Of a stretch of DNA of 64,000 bases, positions 37,212 through 50,643 are shown piece after piece; position 1 is the first letter of the stretch; each line of letters starts with the position of its first letter. Under the pieces are notes generated by a model. That model had not been told where the DNA came from and searched no databases. It saw only the letters and a program-made list of their open reading frames with translations. A program made the position numbers and the translations under genes. The DNA comes from Mycobacterium heidelbergense (lineage in GTDB: Bacteria > Actinomycetota > Actinomycetes > Mycobacteriales > Mycobacteriaceae): the NCBI RefSeq assembly GCF_010730745.1, contig NZ_AP022615.1, positions 4,986,577 to 5,050,576 of the forward strand, in the 5' to 3' direction.

Positions 37212-37952
37212 TCAGTGGCCCATGCCGGCGCCGCCGTCGACCGGGATGACCGCGCCCGAGATGTACGAGGCGTCCTCGGACGCCAGGAAGCTGACGACCC
37301 CGGCGATCTCCTCGACTTTGCCGATGCGGCCCAACGGAATTGCCTGCTGCGCCATTTCCACGTACTTGGGTTCCATGGCGCGGGTCATGTCGGTGTCGAT
37401 GAAACCGGGGGCCACCACGTTGGCGGTGATCGAGCGCGATCCCAGCTCGCGGGTCAGCGACCGGGCCATCCCGACCAGCCCCGCCTTGGACGCGGCGTAG
37501 TTCGCCTGCCCGGGCAGGCCGGTCAACCCGACGACGGACCCCATGAAGATGTAGCGCCCGAACCGGTGCTTGATCATGTTGCGCGACGCCCGCTTGGCGA
37601 CCCGGAAGACACCGGTCAGGTTGGCGTCGATGACCTTCTGGAATTGCTCCTCGCTCATCCGCATGATCAGCATGTCGGACGTGAGGCCGGCGTTGGCGAC
37701 CAGCACCTCCACCGGGCCCTGCCGCTCCTCGACGGCCTTGAACGCGGCGTCGATGGCGTCGGAGTCGGTGACGTCGCACTCCACGCCGGACAACCCGTCG
37801 GGGGCGCCGGACGACCGGTGGGTCACCGTCACCCGGTGCCCGTCGGCGGCCAGCCGGCGCGCCACCGCCAGCCCGATCCCCCGGTTTCCCCCGGTGACGA
37901 GGACCGAACGCGATACGAATGGGGGCCTGCCCTCGGTGGCTGTGTCAGTCAC
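37212..37952 (-). CDS. fabG1: 3-oxoacyl-ACP reductase FabG1 (MabA)
   Basis: 246 residues from GTG 37952, one shorter than M. tuberculosis MabA. NADPH-binding TGGNRGIG, NAG (VANAGL) and catalytic Ser139, Tyr152 and Lys156 (NYAASKAG) are in place. It reduces beta-ketoacyl-ACP in FAS-II and leads the fabG1-inhA-hemH operon. The loop after Ser139 (VVGLTGLPG) differs from the M. tuberculosis form. Two copies of a palindrome lie upstream (38018-38061). Confidence 0.97.
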   Translation of the reverse strand: MTDTATEGRPPFVSRSVLVTGGNRGIGLAVARRLAADGHRVTVTHRSSGAPDGLSGVECDVTDSDAIDAAFKAVEERQGPVEVLVANAGLTSDMLIMRMSEEQFQKVIDANLTGVFRVAKRASRNMIKHRFGRYIFMGSVVGLTGLPGQANYAASKAGLVGMARSLTRELGSRSITANVVAPGFIDTDMTRAMEPKYVEMAQQAIPLGRIGKVEEIAGVVSFLASEDASYISGAVIPVDGGAGMGH

Positions 37953-38017
37953 CCCGTCAACCTAGCGCCTCGCCGCGGCCACGCCGCAATCGGCTCGTCG
38001 CGAGTGTCGGCACCTCG

Positions 38018-38061
38018 GTCACGCTAGCGTGACGCTCGACGCCCGCCGCCACGCTAGCGTG
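38018..38061. promoter_or_regulatory. two palindromes upstream of fabG1
   Basis: GTCACGCTAGCGTGAC at 38018-38033 is a perfect 16-bp palindrome. CACGCTAGCGTG repeats at 38050-38061, and both are followed by ACGCTCG. They lie 66-109 bases before the fabG1 start and 41 bases beyond the vWA stop. Related sites recur at 44286-44331. They could be an operator or a mobile palindromic repeat. Confidence 0.6.
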
Positions 38062-38101
38062 ACGCTCGGCGTCGCAGGTTTAGCCGGGCCGGCGCCGAAG
38101 G

Positions 38102-39109
38102 TTAGCCGGGCAGGCGGCGGTTGATCAGCAGCGCCGCCAGCGCCGCCAGCGCCAGCACCACCGCACCCAGCCGCAGCCAGCCCGCGCTGGCGTCGCCCTT
38201 GATCGTCTCGTAGCCGATCTGCTGCTGCAGCGACGCGTAAACGGCCTTCAGCTCGGCCAGGCTCGCGGCGCTGTAGGCATTCCCGCCGGAGAGCTGGGCG
38301 ACCTTCTTCATGGTGGTGTCGTCGACCGGAACCGGCTGGCGCTGGTCGTTGATCTCGACGAACCCGTAGGGGGTGCCGAAGGAGATCGTCGAGATCGGCA
38401 CGCCCTGGTCCTTGGCGGTGCGCGCGGCCGTGAAGGCGCCCTTCGGGTTGTCCGGGTTGGTCGGCATCGTCTCCTTGCCGTCGGAGAACAACACGATGCG
38501 CGCCGGCGGCGGCGTGTCGCCGCCACCGATCACCGCGCCGACGGTGGCGATGGCCTGCAAAGCGGTGAAGATGCCCTCGCCGGTGGCGGTGCGGTCGGCG
38601 TACTGCAGCTTGTCCAGCGCGTTCTTGGTCGCCTCCCGATTGGTCGTCGGCGACACCAGCACCGTCGCGGTCCCGGCGTAGGCGATCAGGCCCAGGTTGA
38701 TGCCCGGGGTGAGCTCGTCGGCGAACTGCTTGGCCGCCTCCTGCGCGGCCGCCATCCGGGTGGGCGGCACGTCGGTGGCCCGCATCGACTGCGACACGTC
38801 GATCACCAGCATCACCACCGCGCGATTGCGCGGAATCCGCACGTCGTTCGTCGGCCCCGCCATCGCGATGGTGAACAGCACCAGCGACGCCACCAGCAGG
38901 ATCGCCGGCACATGCCGCCACCGCGTGGGCCGCTTCGGGGCGACGCTCTCCAACAGCTCCATGTTGGCGAACCGCAGCATCCGCCGGTGGCGTGCCAGCT
39001 GCAGCACGACATACAGCGCGGCCACCCCGACGACGACAAAGAGGAAGAGGAAGAACCACGAGTGTTCGAAGCCGGACAGCGACATCGGGCCGAGCAGCGG
39101 CAGCGTCAC
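38102..39109 (-). CDS. von Willebrand A-domain membrane protein (Rv1481 family)
   Basis: 335 residues, the same length as Rv1481. Membrane helices lie at about residues 18-38, 67-84 and 313-331. A vWA domain lies between, with the metal site DVSQS (MIDAS) and later Thr/Asp residues (SDGKE). It is the last gene of a moxR1-DUF58-vWA operon with 4-base overlaps. Such MoxR systems act as chaperone-like complexes in the cell envelope. Confidence 0.93.
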   Translation of the reverse strand: MTLPLLGPMSLSGFEHSWFFLFLFVVVGVAALYVVLQLARHRRMLRFANMELLESVAPKRPTRWRHVPAILLVASLVLFTIAMAGPTNDVRIPRNRAVVMLVIDVSQSMRATDVPPTRMAAAQEAAKQFADELTPGINLGLIAYAGTATVLVSPTTNREATKNALDKLQYADRTATGEGIFTALQAIATVGAVIGGGDTPPPARIVLFSDGKETMPTNPDNPKGAFTAARTAKDQGVPISTISFGTPYGFVEINDQRQPVPVDDTTMKKVAQLSGGNAYSAASLAELKAVYASLQQQIGYETIKGDASAGWLRLGAVVLALAALAALLINRRLPG

Positions 39110-40068
39110 TGCCGCCCCGCCAGTGCCCCGCGCCGGCGGGACTCGACGAACCGCACGATGTCGGCGATCCAGTCGCGGTCGGTGCGCAGCGTCATCATCG
39201 GGGCCCCGCAGCTGCGGATCGTGCAGGCCACCTCGGCCCGGTGCGCCGCGGCGGCCTTGGCGAAGTCGTCACGCAGCTGCGCGTCGATGGTGAACTCGCG
39301 GGTGACGCCGGATTCGGCGTCCTGCAGCACGACGTCGCCGACGTCGGGCAGCTCGACGTCGCGGGGGTCGAGCACCTCGATGGCCAGCACCTCGTGGCGC
39401 GCGGCGATCGCCCGCAGCGGGCGCATCCAGTTGATCGGGCCCAGGAAGTCGCTGATGATGACGGCCATTCCGCGGCGGCGCTCCGGTCGGCGCAGCGCGT
39501 CGATGGCCGTCGCCAGGTCCCCGCGCACCCCGACCGGCGCCCTGGGCGTGGTCGCGATGGTGCGCAACAGCGTCTGCTCGTGCTGGCGCCCGGAGCGGGC
39601 CGGCACCCGGGTGATGGTGGCGCCGGTGGAGACGATCGCGCCCAGCCGGTTGCCGCCGCCGCTGTTGAGGTAGGTGATCGCCGCCGCGGCCGCGACCGCC
39701 AGGTCCCGCTTCTCGCACACCGTCGTGCCGAAGTCCAGGCTGGCCGACATGTCGACCACCAGCCAGGTCTCCAGCTCGCGGTCGGCGATCATCTGCCGCA
39801 CGTGCGGGTGGGCGGTGCGCGCGGTGACGGCCCAGTCCATCCGCCGCACGTCGTCGCCGGGCTGATACTCGCGCGACTCCCCCGGCTCGGTGCCCGGCCC
39901 CGGGATCAGGCCCAGGTGGTCGCCGTGCAGGACGCCGTCGAGCTTGCGCTTGACGGTGAGCTCGAGCGTGCGCAGCGCCGCCGACAGCTTCGGGTCGTCG
40001 ATCTGCCCGCGGTTGAACGACGGCGGACGAATGGCCGCGGGCTTCGCGGCGGGCCCGGTGTCGGTCAC
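39106..40068 (-). CDS. DUF58 protein (Rv1480 family)
   Basis: 320 residues. The DUF58 hallmark EYQPGDDVRRMDW is intact, followed by a degenerate vWA-like region (WLVVDMSASLDFG). Overlaps both neighbours by 4 bases. It is the middle partner of MoxR1 and the vWA protein. Soluble and probably peripheral to the membrane. Confidence 0.93.
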   Translation of the reverse strand: MTDTGPAAKPAAIRPPSFNRGQIDDPKLSAALRTLELTVKRKLDGVLHGDHLGLIPGPGTEPGESREYQPGDDVRRMDWAVTARTAHPHVRQMIADRELETWLVVDMSASLDFGTTVCEKRDLAVAAAAAITYLNSGGGNRLGAIVSTGATITRVPARSGRQHEQTLLRTIATTPRAPVGVRGDLATAIDALRRPERRRGMAVIISDFLGPINWMRPLRAIAARHEVLAIEVLDPRDVELPDVGDVVLQDAESGVTREFTIDAQLRDDFAKAAAAHRAEVACTIRSCGAPMMTLRTDRDWIADIVRFVESRRRGALAGRQ

Positions 40069-41195
40069 CGACCGCCGGCCGCCGCGGCCTGCATCACCGG
40101 GGGAACCGAATGACCTTGCTGCGGAACGGCATTCACCTGCGGAAGGGCGACCGTCTGCAGGACCCGGTTGATGACGATCTCCGGCGAGATCTCGTCGGCG
40201 AGCGCGTCGTAGGTGAGCACCAGCCGGTGCCGCAGCACGTCTGGGATGACGTCGACGACGTCCTGCGGGATCGCATAGTCGCGGCCCCGCACCAGCGCCA
40301 GCGAACGCGCGGCGGCGACGATGCCCAGCGAGGCGCGCGGCGACGCGCCGAACGAGATCCAGGCCTTGACGTCGTTCATCCCGAGCTGTTCGGGGTGCCG
40401 GGTGGCGGTGACGACGCGCACCACGTAGTCGAGCAGCGCGTGGTGGACGAAGACGTTGGCCGCGATGTCCTGCAGCCGCAGCAGGTCGCCGGTGTTCAGG
40501 ATCTGCTTGGGCACCGGGGGCTTGACGCCCATCCGGTAGATGATCTCCCGCTCCTCCTCCGGCGACGGGTAGCCGACGTTGATCTTGAACAGGAAGCGGT
40601 CCCGCTGGGCCTCGGGCAGCGGGTAGACGCCCTCGTGCTCGATCGGGTTCTGGGTGGCCATCACCAGGAACGGGTTGGGCAGCGGGAAGGTCTTGCCGCC
40701 GATCGACACGTGGCGTTCCTGCATGACCTCCAGCAGCGCCGACTGCACCTTCGCCGGCGCGCGGTTGATCTCGTCGGCGAGCAGGAAGTTGACCACCACC
40801 GGGCCAAGCTCGGTGTCGAACTCCTCCTTGCCCTGCCGGTAGATGCGGGTGCCGATGATGTCGGTGGGCACCAGGTCGGGCGTGAACTGGATGCGGGCGA
40901 ACGTCCCGCCGACCACCCGGGCGAACGTCTCCACGGCCAGCGTCTTGGCCACGCCGGGCACACCCTCGAGCAGGACGTGGCCCTTGGACAGCAGGCCGAC
41001 CAGCATCCGCTCCACGAGCTGGTCCTGGCCGACGATGATCCGTTTGACCTCGAAGATGGCCCTCTCCAGCGTGTGGACCTCGGCGGCCAGGCCATTGCCG
41101 CCACCGGAGGGCGCTTCATGGGCCGGGGAGCCGGAATGCCCACCCTGGCCCGGGTAACTGCTGGCGCCCGGGGGCGGCCCACCTGCTGATGTCAT
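40065..41195 (-). CDS. moxR1: MoxR1 AAA+ ATPase
   Basis: 376 residues from ATG 41195, matching M. tuberculosis MoxR1 (Rv1479, 377); a reading to 41255 adds unrelated residues. Walker A GVPGVAKT, Walker B LLADEINRAP, sensor 1 MATQNP and ISFGASPRASLG near sensor 2 are visible. The N-terminus is Gly/Pro-rich and flexible. It provides ATP-driven remodelling for the DUF58-vWA partners. Confidence 0.96.
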   Translation of the reverse strand: MTSAGGPPPGASSYPGQGGHSGSPAHEAPSGGGNGLAAEVHTLERAIFEVKRIIVGQDQLVERMLVGLLSKGHVLLEGVPGVAKTLAVETFARVVGGTFARIQFTPDLVPTDIIGTRIYRQGKEEFDTELGPVVVNFLLADEINRAPAKVQSALLEVMQERHVSIGGKTFPLPNPFLVMATQNPIEHEGVYPLPEAQRDRFLFKINVGYPSPEEEREIIYRMGVKPPVPKQILNTGDLLRLQDIAANVFVHHALLDYVVRVVTATRHPEQLGMNDVKAWISFGASPRASLGIVAAARSLALVRGRDYAIPQDVVDVIPDVLRHRLVLTYDALADEISPEIVINRVLQTVALPQVNAVPQQGHSVPPVMQAAAAGGR

Positions 41196-41317
41196 CAAGA
41201 ATCCTCCACAGCTCAATCGGACACGACTGCCGGGCAGCGACGTGCCCGCGTCCAACTATTCCAGGCCTGCCGAAATCCGTCGACGCTCGCCCAGCTGATG
41301 GGTCGCCGGCCCCGCGC

Positions 41318-42040
41318 TCAGTACTCGATGATCCTCGTCAGGAACGGCGTCATGCCGGGCCTGCGGACCGGGCTGACGGTGACCTTGCCGGCGCTGCCGG
41401 ACGCCTCCAGCATCTGACCGTTGCCCAGGTACATGGTGACGTGCTGGCCTCCGCCCGGGCCGTAGAAGATCAGGTCGCCGCGCCTGGCCTGATCCTGGGG
41501 GATGTGCCGGCCGGCGTTGTACTGGTCACCGGAGAACCGCGGGATCAGCACCCCGACCCCGGCGAACGCGTACCGCATCAGGCCCGAGCAGTCGAAGCCG
41601 ACGGTGTTGGCGCCGGAGTCGATCCCCTTGCTGGGACCCTGCAGCGAGCCGCCGCCCCAGGAATACGGCACGCCCATCTGGGAGCCGCCCCGCTTGATCA
41701 CGTACTCGATGGCCTGGCGGCCGTAGACGCGCGGGATCTTGCCGCCGGGGTTGGTGGTGGCCGCGGCGGGGGCGTCATTGCCGCCGAGGTTGATCCCGAG
41801 CCCGCCGAGGAACTGCTTGCCCAGGTCCAGCGTGGTCTGGGTGGCCTGGGCGGTGGCCTGCAGCGAGGCGTTGGCGACCGCCAGCGGGTCGCCCGGGGCG
41901 CCGGCGCTGACCGTGGCCGGCAGCGTGGGATCCCACTGGCCGGGGTCGGCCACGGCCACAGGAGCCGGGCCGGCCACGGACAACGTCAGCCCGGCCACCA
42001 GCGCGACCAGGCCCATCAGCCGAAAACCCTTGTGCCGCAT
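41318..42040 (-). CDS. ripB: RipB, NlpC/P60 peptidoglycan endopeptidase
   Basis: 240 residues with a signal peptide (LMGLVALVAGLTLSVAGPAPVAVA). The NlpC/P60 domain has Cys151 (GFDCSGL), His200 (GGGQHVTMYLG) and Glu212. It cleaves the D-Glu to diaminopimelate bond of peptidoglycan. Ten bases downstream of ripA, from which it arose by duplication of the catalytic half. Confidence 0.96.
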   Translation of the reverse strand: MRHKGFRLMGLVALVAGLTLSVAGPAPVAVADPGQWDPTLPATVSAGAPGDPLAVANASLQATAQATQTTLDLGKQFLGGLGINLGGNDAPAAATTNPGGKIPRVYGRQAIEYVIKRGGSQMGVPYSWGGGSLQGPSKGIDSGANTVGFDCSGLMRYAFAGVGVLIPRFSGDQYNAGRHIPQDQARRGDLIFYGPGGGQHVTMYLGNGQMLEASGSAGKVTVSPVRRPGMTPFLTRIIEY

Positions 42041-42050
42041 AGCTCCTCGT

Positions 42051-43484
42051 CTAGTACTCGATGTAACGAACCACGTACGGCGTCATGCCGCTGGTGCGCA
42101 CCGGCGCGACACGGACCTTCAAACCGACGTCGGGGGCCTCGAGCATCTGGCCGTTGCCGAGATAGATCGTCACGTGCTGGCTGCCGCCCGGGCCGTAGAA
42201 GATGACGTCGCCGCGGCGCATCTGCGAGGACGGGATCTTGCGGCCCAGGTTGTACTGCGAACCCGAGTAGTGCGGCAGCTTGATGCCCACCCCGGCAAAC
42301 GAATACAGGACCAGGCCCGAACAGTCGAAGCCAGTGGTGCCGGCCCCGGAGTCGATTCCCTTGCTCGGGCCGGCCGCGTTCCCGCCGCCCCAGGAGTAGG
42401 GCACACCGATCTGCGACATGCCGCGGCGGATCACGTACTCGGATGCCTGCCGCCCGTAGACCCGCGGGATCCGTCCCCCGGGCGAGGCGTTGGTGATGCC
42501 GGTGTCGTCGGGCTTGAGGATGCCCAGCTGCTGCAGGAAGTTGCGCCCCATGCTGGCGGTGACCTGCGTCGACGTCGCCGAGATGCCCAGCACCTGGTTG
42601 ATCACCGCGATCGGGTCGCCGGGGACGTTGGCGCTGGGCACCATCGGCAGCGTCGGGTCCCAACCGTCCCACCGGCGGCCGCCGGCCGGCGGCTGGGCGG
42701 CCGGCGCCCCCGGATCCCACCGATCGCCCGAGGTCGGCGCGGCGGGCCCGCCGGCCCCGGTCGACCATTGGCGCGCCGCCTGGAGCTTGGCCGCCTCGAG
42801 TTTGGCCTGAGCCTCGTCGCGCTCGGCGACCAGGCGAACGATCTGCTCGCGCTGTTCGTCGAACGTGCGCCTGGAGTCGGTGAGCGCCGCCACCGCGGCG
42901 TCCTGGCTGGCCTTCGCGTCGGCGGCGGCCTTGTCGGCCTTCTGCTTGGCCAGCCGCGCCGCCGACTCCTTGTTCACCTGCTCGGTGCGGGCCCGCTGCA
43001 GCTTGTCCATCACCGCCTGGGAGCTGGCGGTCAGGGTCCGGGCGGCGGTTTCGGTGGCGATGATGTCTTCGGGGCTGGTCGCCATCAGGTAGCTGCCCGA
43101 CGGGCCGTTCATATAGGTGGCGGCCGCGAACGTGTCGAAGCGTCGCTGGGCCGCGGCGATCGCCGCGTCGGAGTCCTTGACCGCCTGCCGGCTGGACTCG
43201 AGGTCGTGTTCGGCGGCCGCCGCGTTGTCCCGGGCGGTCTCCACGTCGACGAGCGCCTTGTTGACGCTTTCCTGTTCGGTCTGGATCTGGGCGCTCAGGT
43301 CCTCCAGGCGCTGGTTGGCCTTGGCGACGTTCGCGATCAGCGCGGCCAGGCTATCGGCGGCGGGGTCGGCGCCCGCCATACCCGGGGTGCACGCCAGCAT
43401 GGCCACGCTCACGACCGACGGAATGACCAGCCGCAGCAGCCCGGCGGCCGGTCGCGCGGCAGGGCCCCTGCGGGTGCGTCTCAT
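42051..43484 (-). CDS. ripA: RipA, NlpC/P60 peptidoglycan hydrolase
   Basis: 477 residues; M. tuberculosis RipA has 472. Signal peptide to about residue 39, a long coiled-coil inhibitory N-domain (residues 45-238), a Pro-rich linker and the catalytic domain with Cys388, His437 and Glu449, each five positions beyond the M. tuberculosis residues. Works with RpfB at the septum to separate daughter cells. A direct repeat resembling an MtrA site lies upstream (43642-43657). Confidence 0.97.
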   Translation of the reverse strand: MRRTRRGPAARPAAGLLRLVIPSVVSVAMLACTPGMAGADPAADSLAALIANVAKANQRLEDLSAQIQTEQESVNKALVDVETARDNAAAAEHDLESSRQAVKDSDAAIAAAQRRFDTFAAATYMNGPSGSYLMATSPEDIIATETAARTLTASSQAVMDKLQRARTEQVNKESAARLAKQKADKAAADAKASQDAAVAALTDSRRTFDEQREQIVRLVAERDEAQAKLEAAKLQAARQWSTGAGGPAAPTSGDRWDPGAPAAQPPAGGRRWDGWDPTLPMVPSANVPGDPIAVINQVLGISATSTQVTASMGRNFLQQLGILKPDDTGITNASPGGRIPRVYGRQASEYVIRRGMSQIGVPYSWGGGNAAGPSKGIDSGAGTTGFDCSGLVLYSFAGVGIKLPHYSGSQYNLGRKIPSSQMRRGDVIFYGPGGSQHVTIYLGNGQMLEAPDVGLKVRVAPVRTSGMTPYVVRYIEY

Positions 43485-43641
43485 TCGACTCAGGTCTCCT
43501 ACGGCTCAACGCGGGCGGCCGGCACCGGGCACGGAATTCTCTGAAGGCGCCATAAACAACACGAGCATCATTTGCACCGTACGTCACAGGGGACGCCGGG
43601 GAAACGCTCGTCACAAACTGCACTCTGGACGTGCGTTTAAT

Positions 43642-43657
43642 GTGACCGAACGGTGAC
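43642..43657 (-). promoter_or_regulatory. GTCAC direct repeat upstream of ripA (MtrA-like)
   Basis: On the minus strand GTCACCGTTCGGTCAC holds two GTCAC half-sites with an 11-base period, about 160 bases before the ripA start. Further GTCACA copies occur on the plus strand at 43583 and 43610. MtrA, which controls ripA in M. tuberculosis, binds GTCAC-type direct repeats. Confidence 0.45.
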
Positions 43658-43725
43658 CTAGGGTGTTTGCCATGCATGGCCACCAAGGCTCGCCCGGCGG
43701 GGCGGGCTAGGCCGGATGTGCGTGC

Positions 43726-44265
43726 TTAGGCGCCGTCGCCCGGCGCTTCGGCGGTCGGCTCGGCGGCGTCTGCCGATGTTGCTGTACGCCGGCCGCGCAG
43801 CTGCAGGAATCGGGTGCCGACGGCGGCCGCGAGCACGCCGATCAGCAGGACGAGGGTCAGGCCGGTCCAGGGAAACTCGGGGCCCTCCAGCTCGTGCAGG
43901 AAATGCTGCGCCGACACCACCGGGTTGCCCGTCTTGGCGATGTCCTCGCCGGCCTCGAGCGTGACCCGCGGGAATTGCGTGCTGTAGCTGCCGACGTAAT
44001 TCGGGCTGAGGGTCAGGACCGTGGCGTCGTGGTAGTCGGCGCCGACCACGGTGGAGATGTCGCGCAGGGGCGTGTCGTTCGGGGGGTTGTGATCCAGCAG
44101 CACGATCTTGAGGTTGATGCCCTTGGCGTGCGCCTCGTTGACGATGTCGAGCAGCCCGGGCGCGGCGGCCGGCGGCGCGCTGACCCCGTCGGCGGCGACC
44201 TGAGCCTTGACCGCGGTCATGTCGACGTCCTGGGGGATGTAGAGCGGCAGGACTTGCCCGGTCAT
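43726..44265 (-). CDS. conserved membrane protein (Rv1476 family)
   Basis: 179 residues; Rv1476 has about 186. A soluble N-terminal domain (PLYIPQDVDMTAVKAQVAADG, VLLDHNPPNDTPLRDISTVVG) is followed by one C-terminal membrane helix (about residues 135-155) and an acidic tail. It lies between ripA and the divergent acn, the same place as in M. tuberculosis. Function unknown. Confidence 0.88.
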   Translation of the reverse strand: MTGQVLPLYIPQDVDMTAVKAQVAADGVSAPPAAAPGLLDIVNEAHAKGINLKIVLLDHNPPNDTPLRDISTVVGADYHDATVLTLSPNYVGSYSTQFPRVTLEAGEDIAKTGNPVVSAQHFLHELEGPEFPWTGLTLVLLIGVLAAAVGTRFLQLRGRRTATSADAAEPTAEAPGDGA

Positions 44266-44285
44266 CGCGTCCCTCCTGCTATGGC

Positions 44286-44331
44286 GTCACGCTGGCGTGA
44301 CGTTCGGCGACGACGGTCACTCTAGTGCGAC
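44286..44331. promoter_or_regulatory. two imperfect copies of the GTCAC palindrome
   Basis: GTCACGCTGGCGTGAC at 44286-44301 and GTCACTCTAGTGCGAC at 44316-44331, each followed by G(T/C)TCGGCG. They are variants of the perfect palindrome near fabG1. They sit between the Rv1476-type gene and acn, 20 bases upstream of the former. Confidence 0.55.
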
Positions 44332-44370
44332 GCTCGGCGCGGGGCTGAAAACTGGGGGTGCCGTCGTAAT

Positions 44371-44388
44371 ACAGGACAAGCGTACTGT
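44371..44388. promoter_or_regulatory. candidate operator upstream of acn
   Basis: ACAGGACAAGCGTACTGT is an inverted repeat (6 of 7 bases per arm, 4-base centre), 85 bases before the acn start. Its size and symmetry suit a TetR dimer. The TetR gene just downstream of acn is the obvious candidate, because its M. tuberculosis counterpart (Rv1474c) regulates acn. Confidence 0.5.
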
Positions 44389-44472
44389 TAAAGTGACTAT
44401 GGCATTCGAAGGCAGTCGAAGCACCGCCGACACGGCCCGTCGGCGGCAGAACTCAAATCCTTGGGAGTTGAA

Positions 44473-47307
<2,835 letters not shown>

Positions 47308-47321
47308 TCGCGGGCTAACCC

Positions 47322-47883
47322 GTGCCCAAGGTCAGCGAGGACCATCTCGCGGCTCGCCGCCGCCAGATCCTCGACGGCGCCCGCCGCTGCTTCGCCGAAT
47401 ACGGCTACGACAAGGCCACGGTGCGCCGGCTGGAACAGACGATCGGGATGTCGCGCGGCGCGATCTTCCACCACTTCCGGGACAAGGACGCGCTGTTTTC
47501 GCGCTGGCGCACGAGGACGCCGAGCGGATGGCCGACGTGGCGTCCCGCGAGGGCCTCATCCAGGTGATGCGCGACATGCTCGCCGCGCCCGACCAGTTCG
47601 ACTGGCTGGCCACCAGGTTGGAGATCGCGCGCAAGCTGCGCAACGACCCGTCTTCAGCCGCGGCTGGGCGGAGCGTTCCGCGGAGCTGGCGGCGGCGACC
47701 ACCGATCGGCTGCGCCGCCAGAAGGAGGCGCACCGGGTGCGCGACGACGTCCCCGGCGACGTGTTGCAGTGCTACCTGGAGCTGATACTCGACGGCCTGG
47801 TGGCGCGGCTGGCGTCCGGCGAGGATCCGCGGCGGCTGTCCGCCGTGCTCGACCTGGTGGAAGAGTCGGTGCGCCGCAGTTGA
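47322..47883 (+). pseudogene. TetR regulator of the acn locus (Rv1474c family), two frameshifts
   Basis: The helix-turn-helix half is normal (ARRCFAEYGYDKATVRRLE, then MSRGAIFHHFRDKDALF). A missing T in the T-run at about 47496 moves the frame. The protein continues in the next frame (ADVASREGLIQVMRDMLAAP) until a second missing T near 47653, after which DVPGDVLQCYLELILDGL appears in the third. Restoring both bases gives a full 187-residue TetR nearly identical to Rv1474c. As read it would be a truncated protein. Sequencing error is a real alternative. Confidence 0.85.
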
Positions 47884-47915
47884 TTTACGCCGGCGCGGCC
47901 TCGCGCCGGCGGTGG

Positions 47916-48107
47916 TTAGCCGCCGCGGCCGCGCAGGGTGGTACCCGACTCGAGCAGCATGCTGTGGACAGATCCGTACGACCTGCCGGTGGTGGCAACC
48001 AGATTGCGGATGCTGGCACCGCCCTCGTACGCGTTGCGTAACTCGTGCAGCAACTGGTCGCGCGTCTTCTTCGGCTTTCTCACTGTCTTTTTCAAGGTCC
48101 GCTCCAC
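47916..48107 (-). CDS. small helix-turn-helix protein (Rv1473A family)
   Basis: 63 residues from GTG 48107, the length of M. tuberculosis Rv1473A; a second GTG eight codons on is possible. Basic N-terminus (TVRKPKKTRDQLL) then a helix-turn-helix (YEGGASIRNLVATTGRSYGSVHSML) of the kind in small WhiB-independent DNA-binding proteins. Upstream of and co-directional with the ABC-F gene's complement region. Target unknown. Confidence 0.8.
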   Translation of the reverse strand: MERTLKKTVRKPKKTRDQLLHELRNAYEGGASIRNLVATTGRSYGSVHSMLLESGTTLRGRGG

Positions 48108-48186
48108 GCTTGAACTCGATCCCAAGCACATAGAGTAAGAACACCGGCGTCGATCGCGGGCCGATTTGGCCGAAATCGCCAGCGAT

Positions 48187-49815
<1,629 letters not shown>

Positions 49816-49833
49816 ATTCGCTCTCCTCGCGAG

Positions 49834-50643
49834 TTACTTGTCGTCGGTGAAGACCGCCGGCCGGCGCTCCGCGCGCGCGGCAACCGCTTCCTCGAAGTTG
49901 GCGGTGAGCAGGCGGACGAAAAGCTGTCCCAAGCCCTCGGCTTGCATGTGCCCCTCCAGGCTACCGGCGTCCAGCCCGCTCCACAGTGTGCGCTTGGTCA
50001 ACTCGATCCCCGGCCGCGAGAACGCCGCCATCCGCGCGGCGATCGCGTAGCAGGTGTCCAGCAGCTGCTCCTCGGGCACCTGGCACGACACCAGGCCGAT
50101 GCGCTCGGCCTCCTCGGCGGTGACGTCGCGGCCGGTCAGCATGATCTCGAACGCGCGCGACGACCCGATTGCCCGGGGCAACAGGTAGCTCAGCCCGAGT
50201 TCGCTGGCGGTCAGCCCGTTGTTGATGCCGGCGGCCCGGAAGTAGGCGCCGGTCGAGGCCACCCGGATGTCGGCGGCCAGCGCCAGGCACAGCCCGCCGC
50301 CGATGGCCGGACCGTTGACCGCGGCGATCACCGGCTGGTGCAGCCGGCGCAGCGCCAGAATCACGTCGTCGAGCACTTCCATGGAGCGCAGCGCGAAGGT
50401 CGGGCGGGTCAGCCCGTCGATGTGGGGCACCTCGCCGGCGGACTTGTGATCGGCGCCCGAGGAGAACCCTCGGCCCGCCCCGGTCAGCACGACGACCCGC
50501 ACCGAATTGTCGTAGGTGACCTTATCGAGGGCCTTTTTGAGCGGCACCATGACGTCGAACGCCATGGAGTTCATCCGCTCGGGCCGATTGAGGGTTATCA
50601 GCGCGACGCCGGGCCGCGGTTGCTCTACCAGTACCAGACTCAC
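49834..50643 (-). CDS. echA12: enoyl-CoA hydratase/isomerase EchA12
   Basis: 269 residues; M. tuberculosis EchA12 (Rv1472) is slightly longer. Crotonase features: ALITLNRPERMNSMAF, oxyanion-hole GAGRGFSSGADHKS and NGPAIGGGLCLALAADIR. It acts on acyl-CoA thioesters in beta-oxidation or a related step. The active-site Glu region is SELGLSYLLPRAIGSSRA. In an apparent operon with the ABC-F gene. Confidence 0.93.
   Translation of the reverse strand: MSLVLVEQPRPGVALITLNRPERMNSMAFDVMVPLKKALDKVTYDNSVRVVVLTGAGRGFSSGADHKSAGEVPHIDGLTRPTFALRSMEVLDDVILALRRLHQPVIAAVNGPAIGGGLCLALAADIRVASTGAYFRAAGINNGLTASELGLSYLLPRAIGSSRAFEIMLTGRDVTAEEAERIGLVSCQVPEEQLLDTCYAIAARMAAFSRPGIELTKRTLWSGLDAGSLEGHMQAEGLGQLFVRLLTANFEEAVAARAERRPAVFTDDK

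Noticed and set aside
43485..43725. possible ydaO/c-di-AMP riboswitch upstream of ripA
   Set aside because: The conserved core of that riboswitch is not found; only GTCAC repeats are visible.
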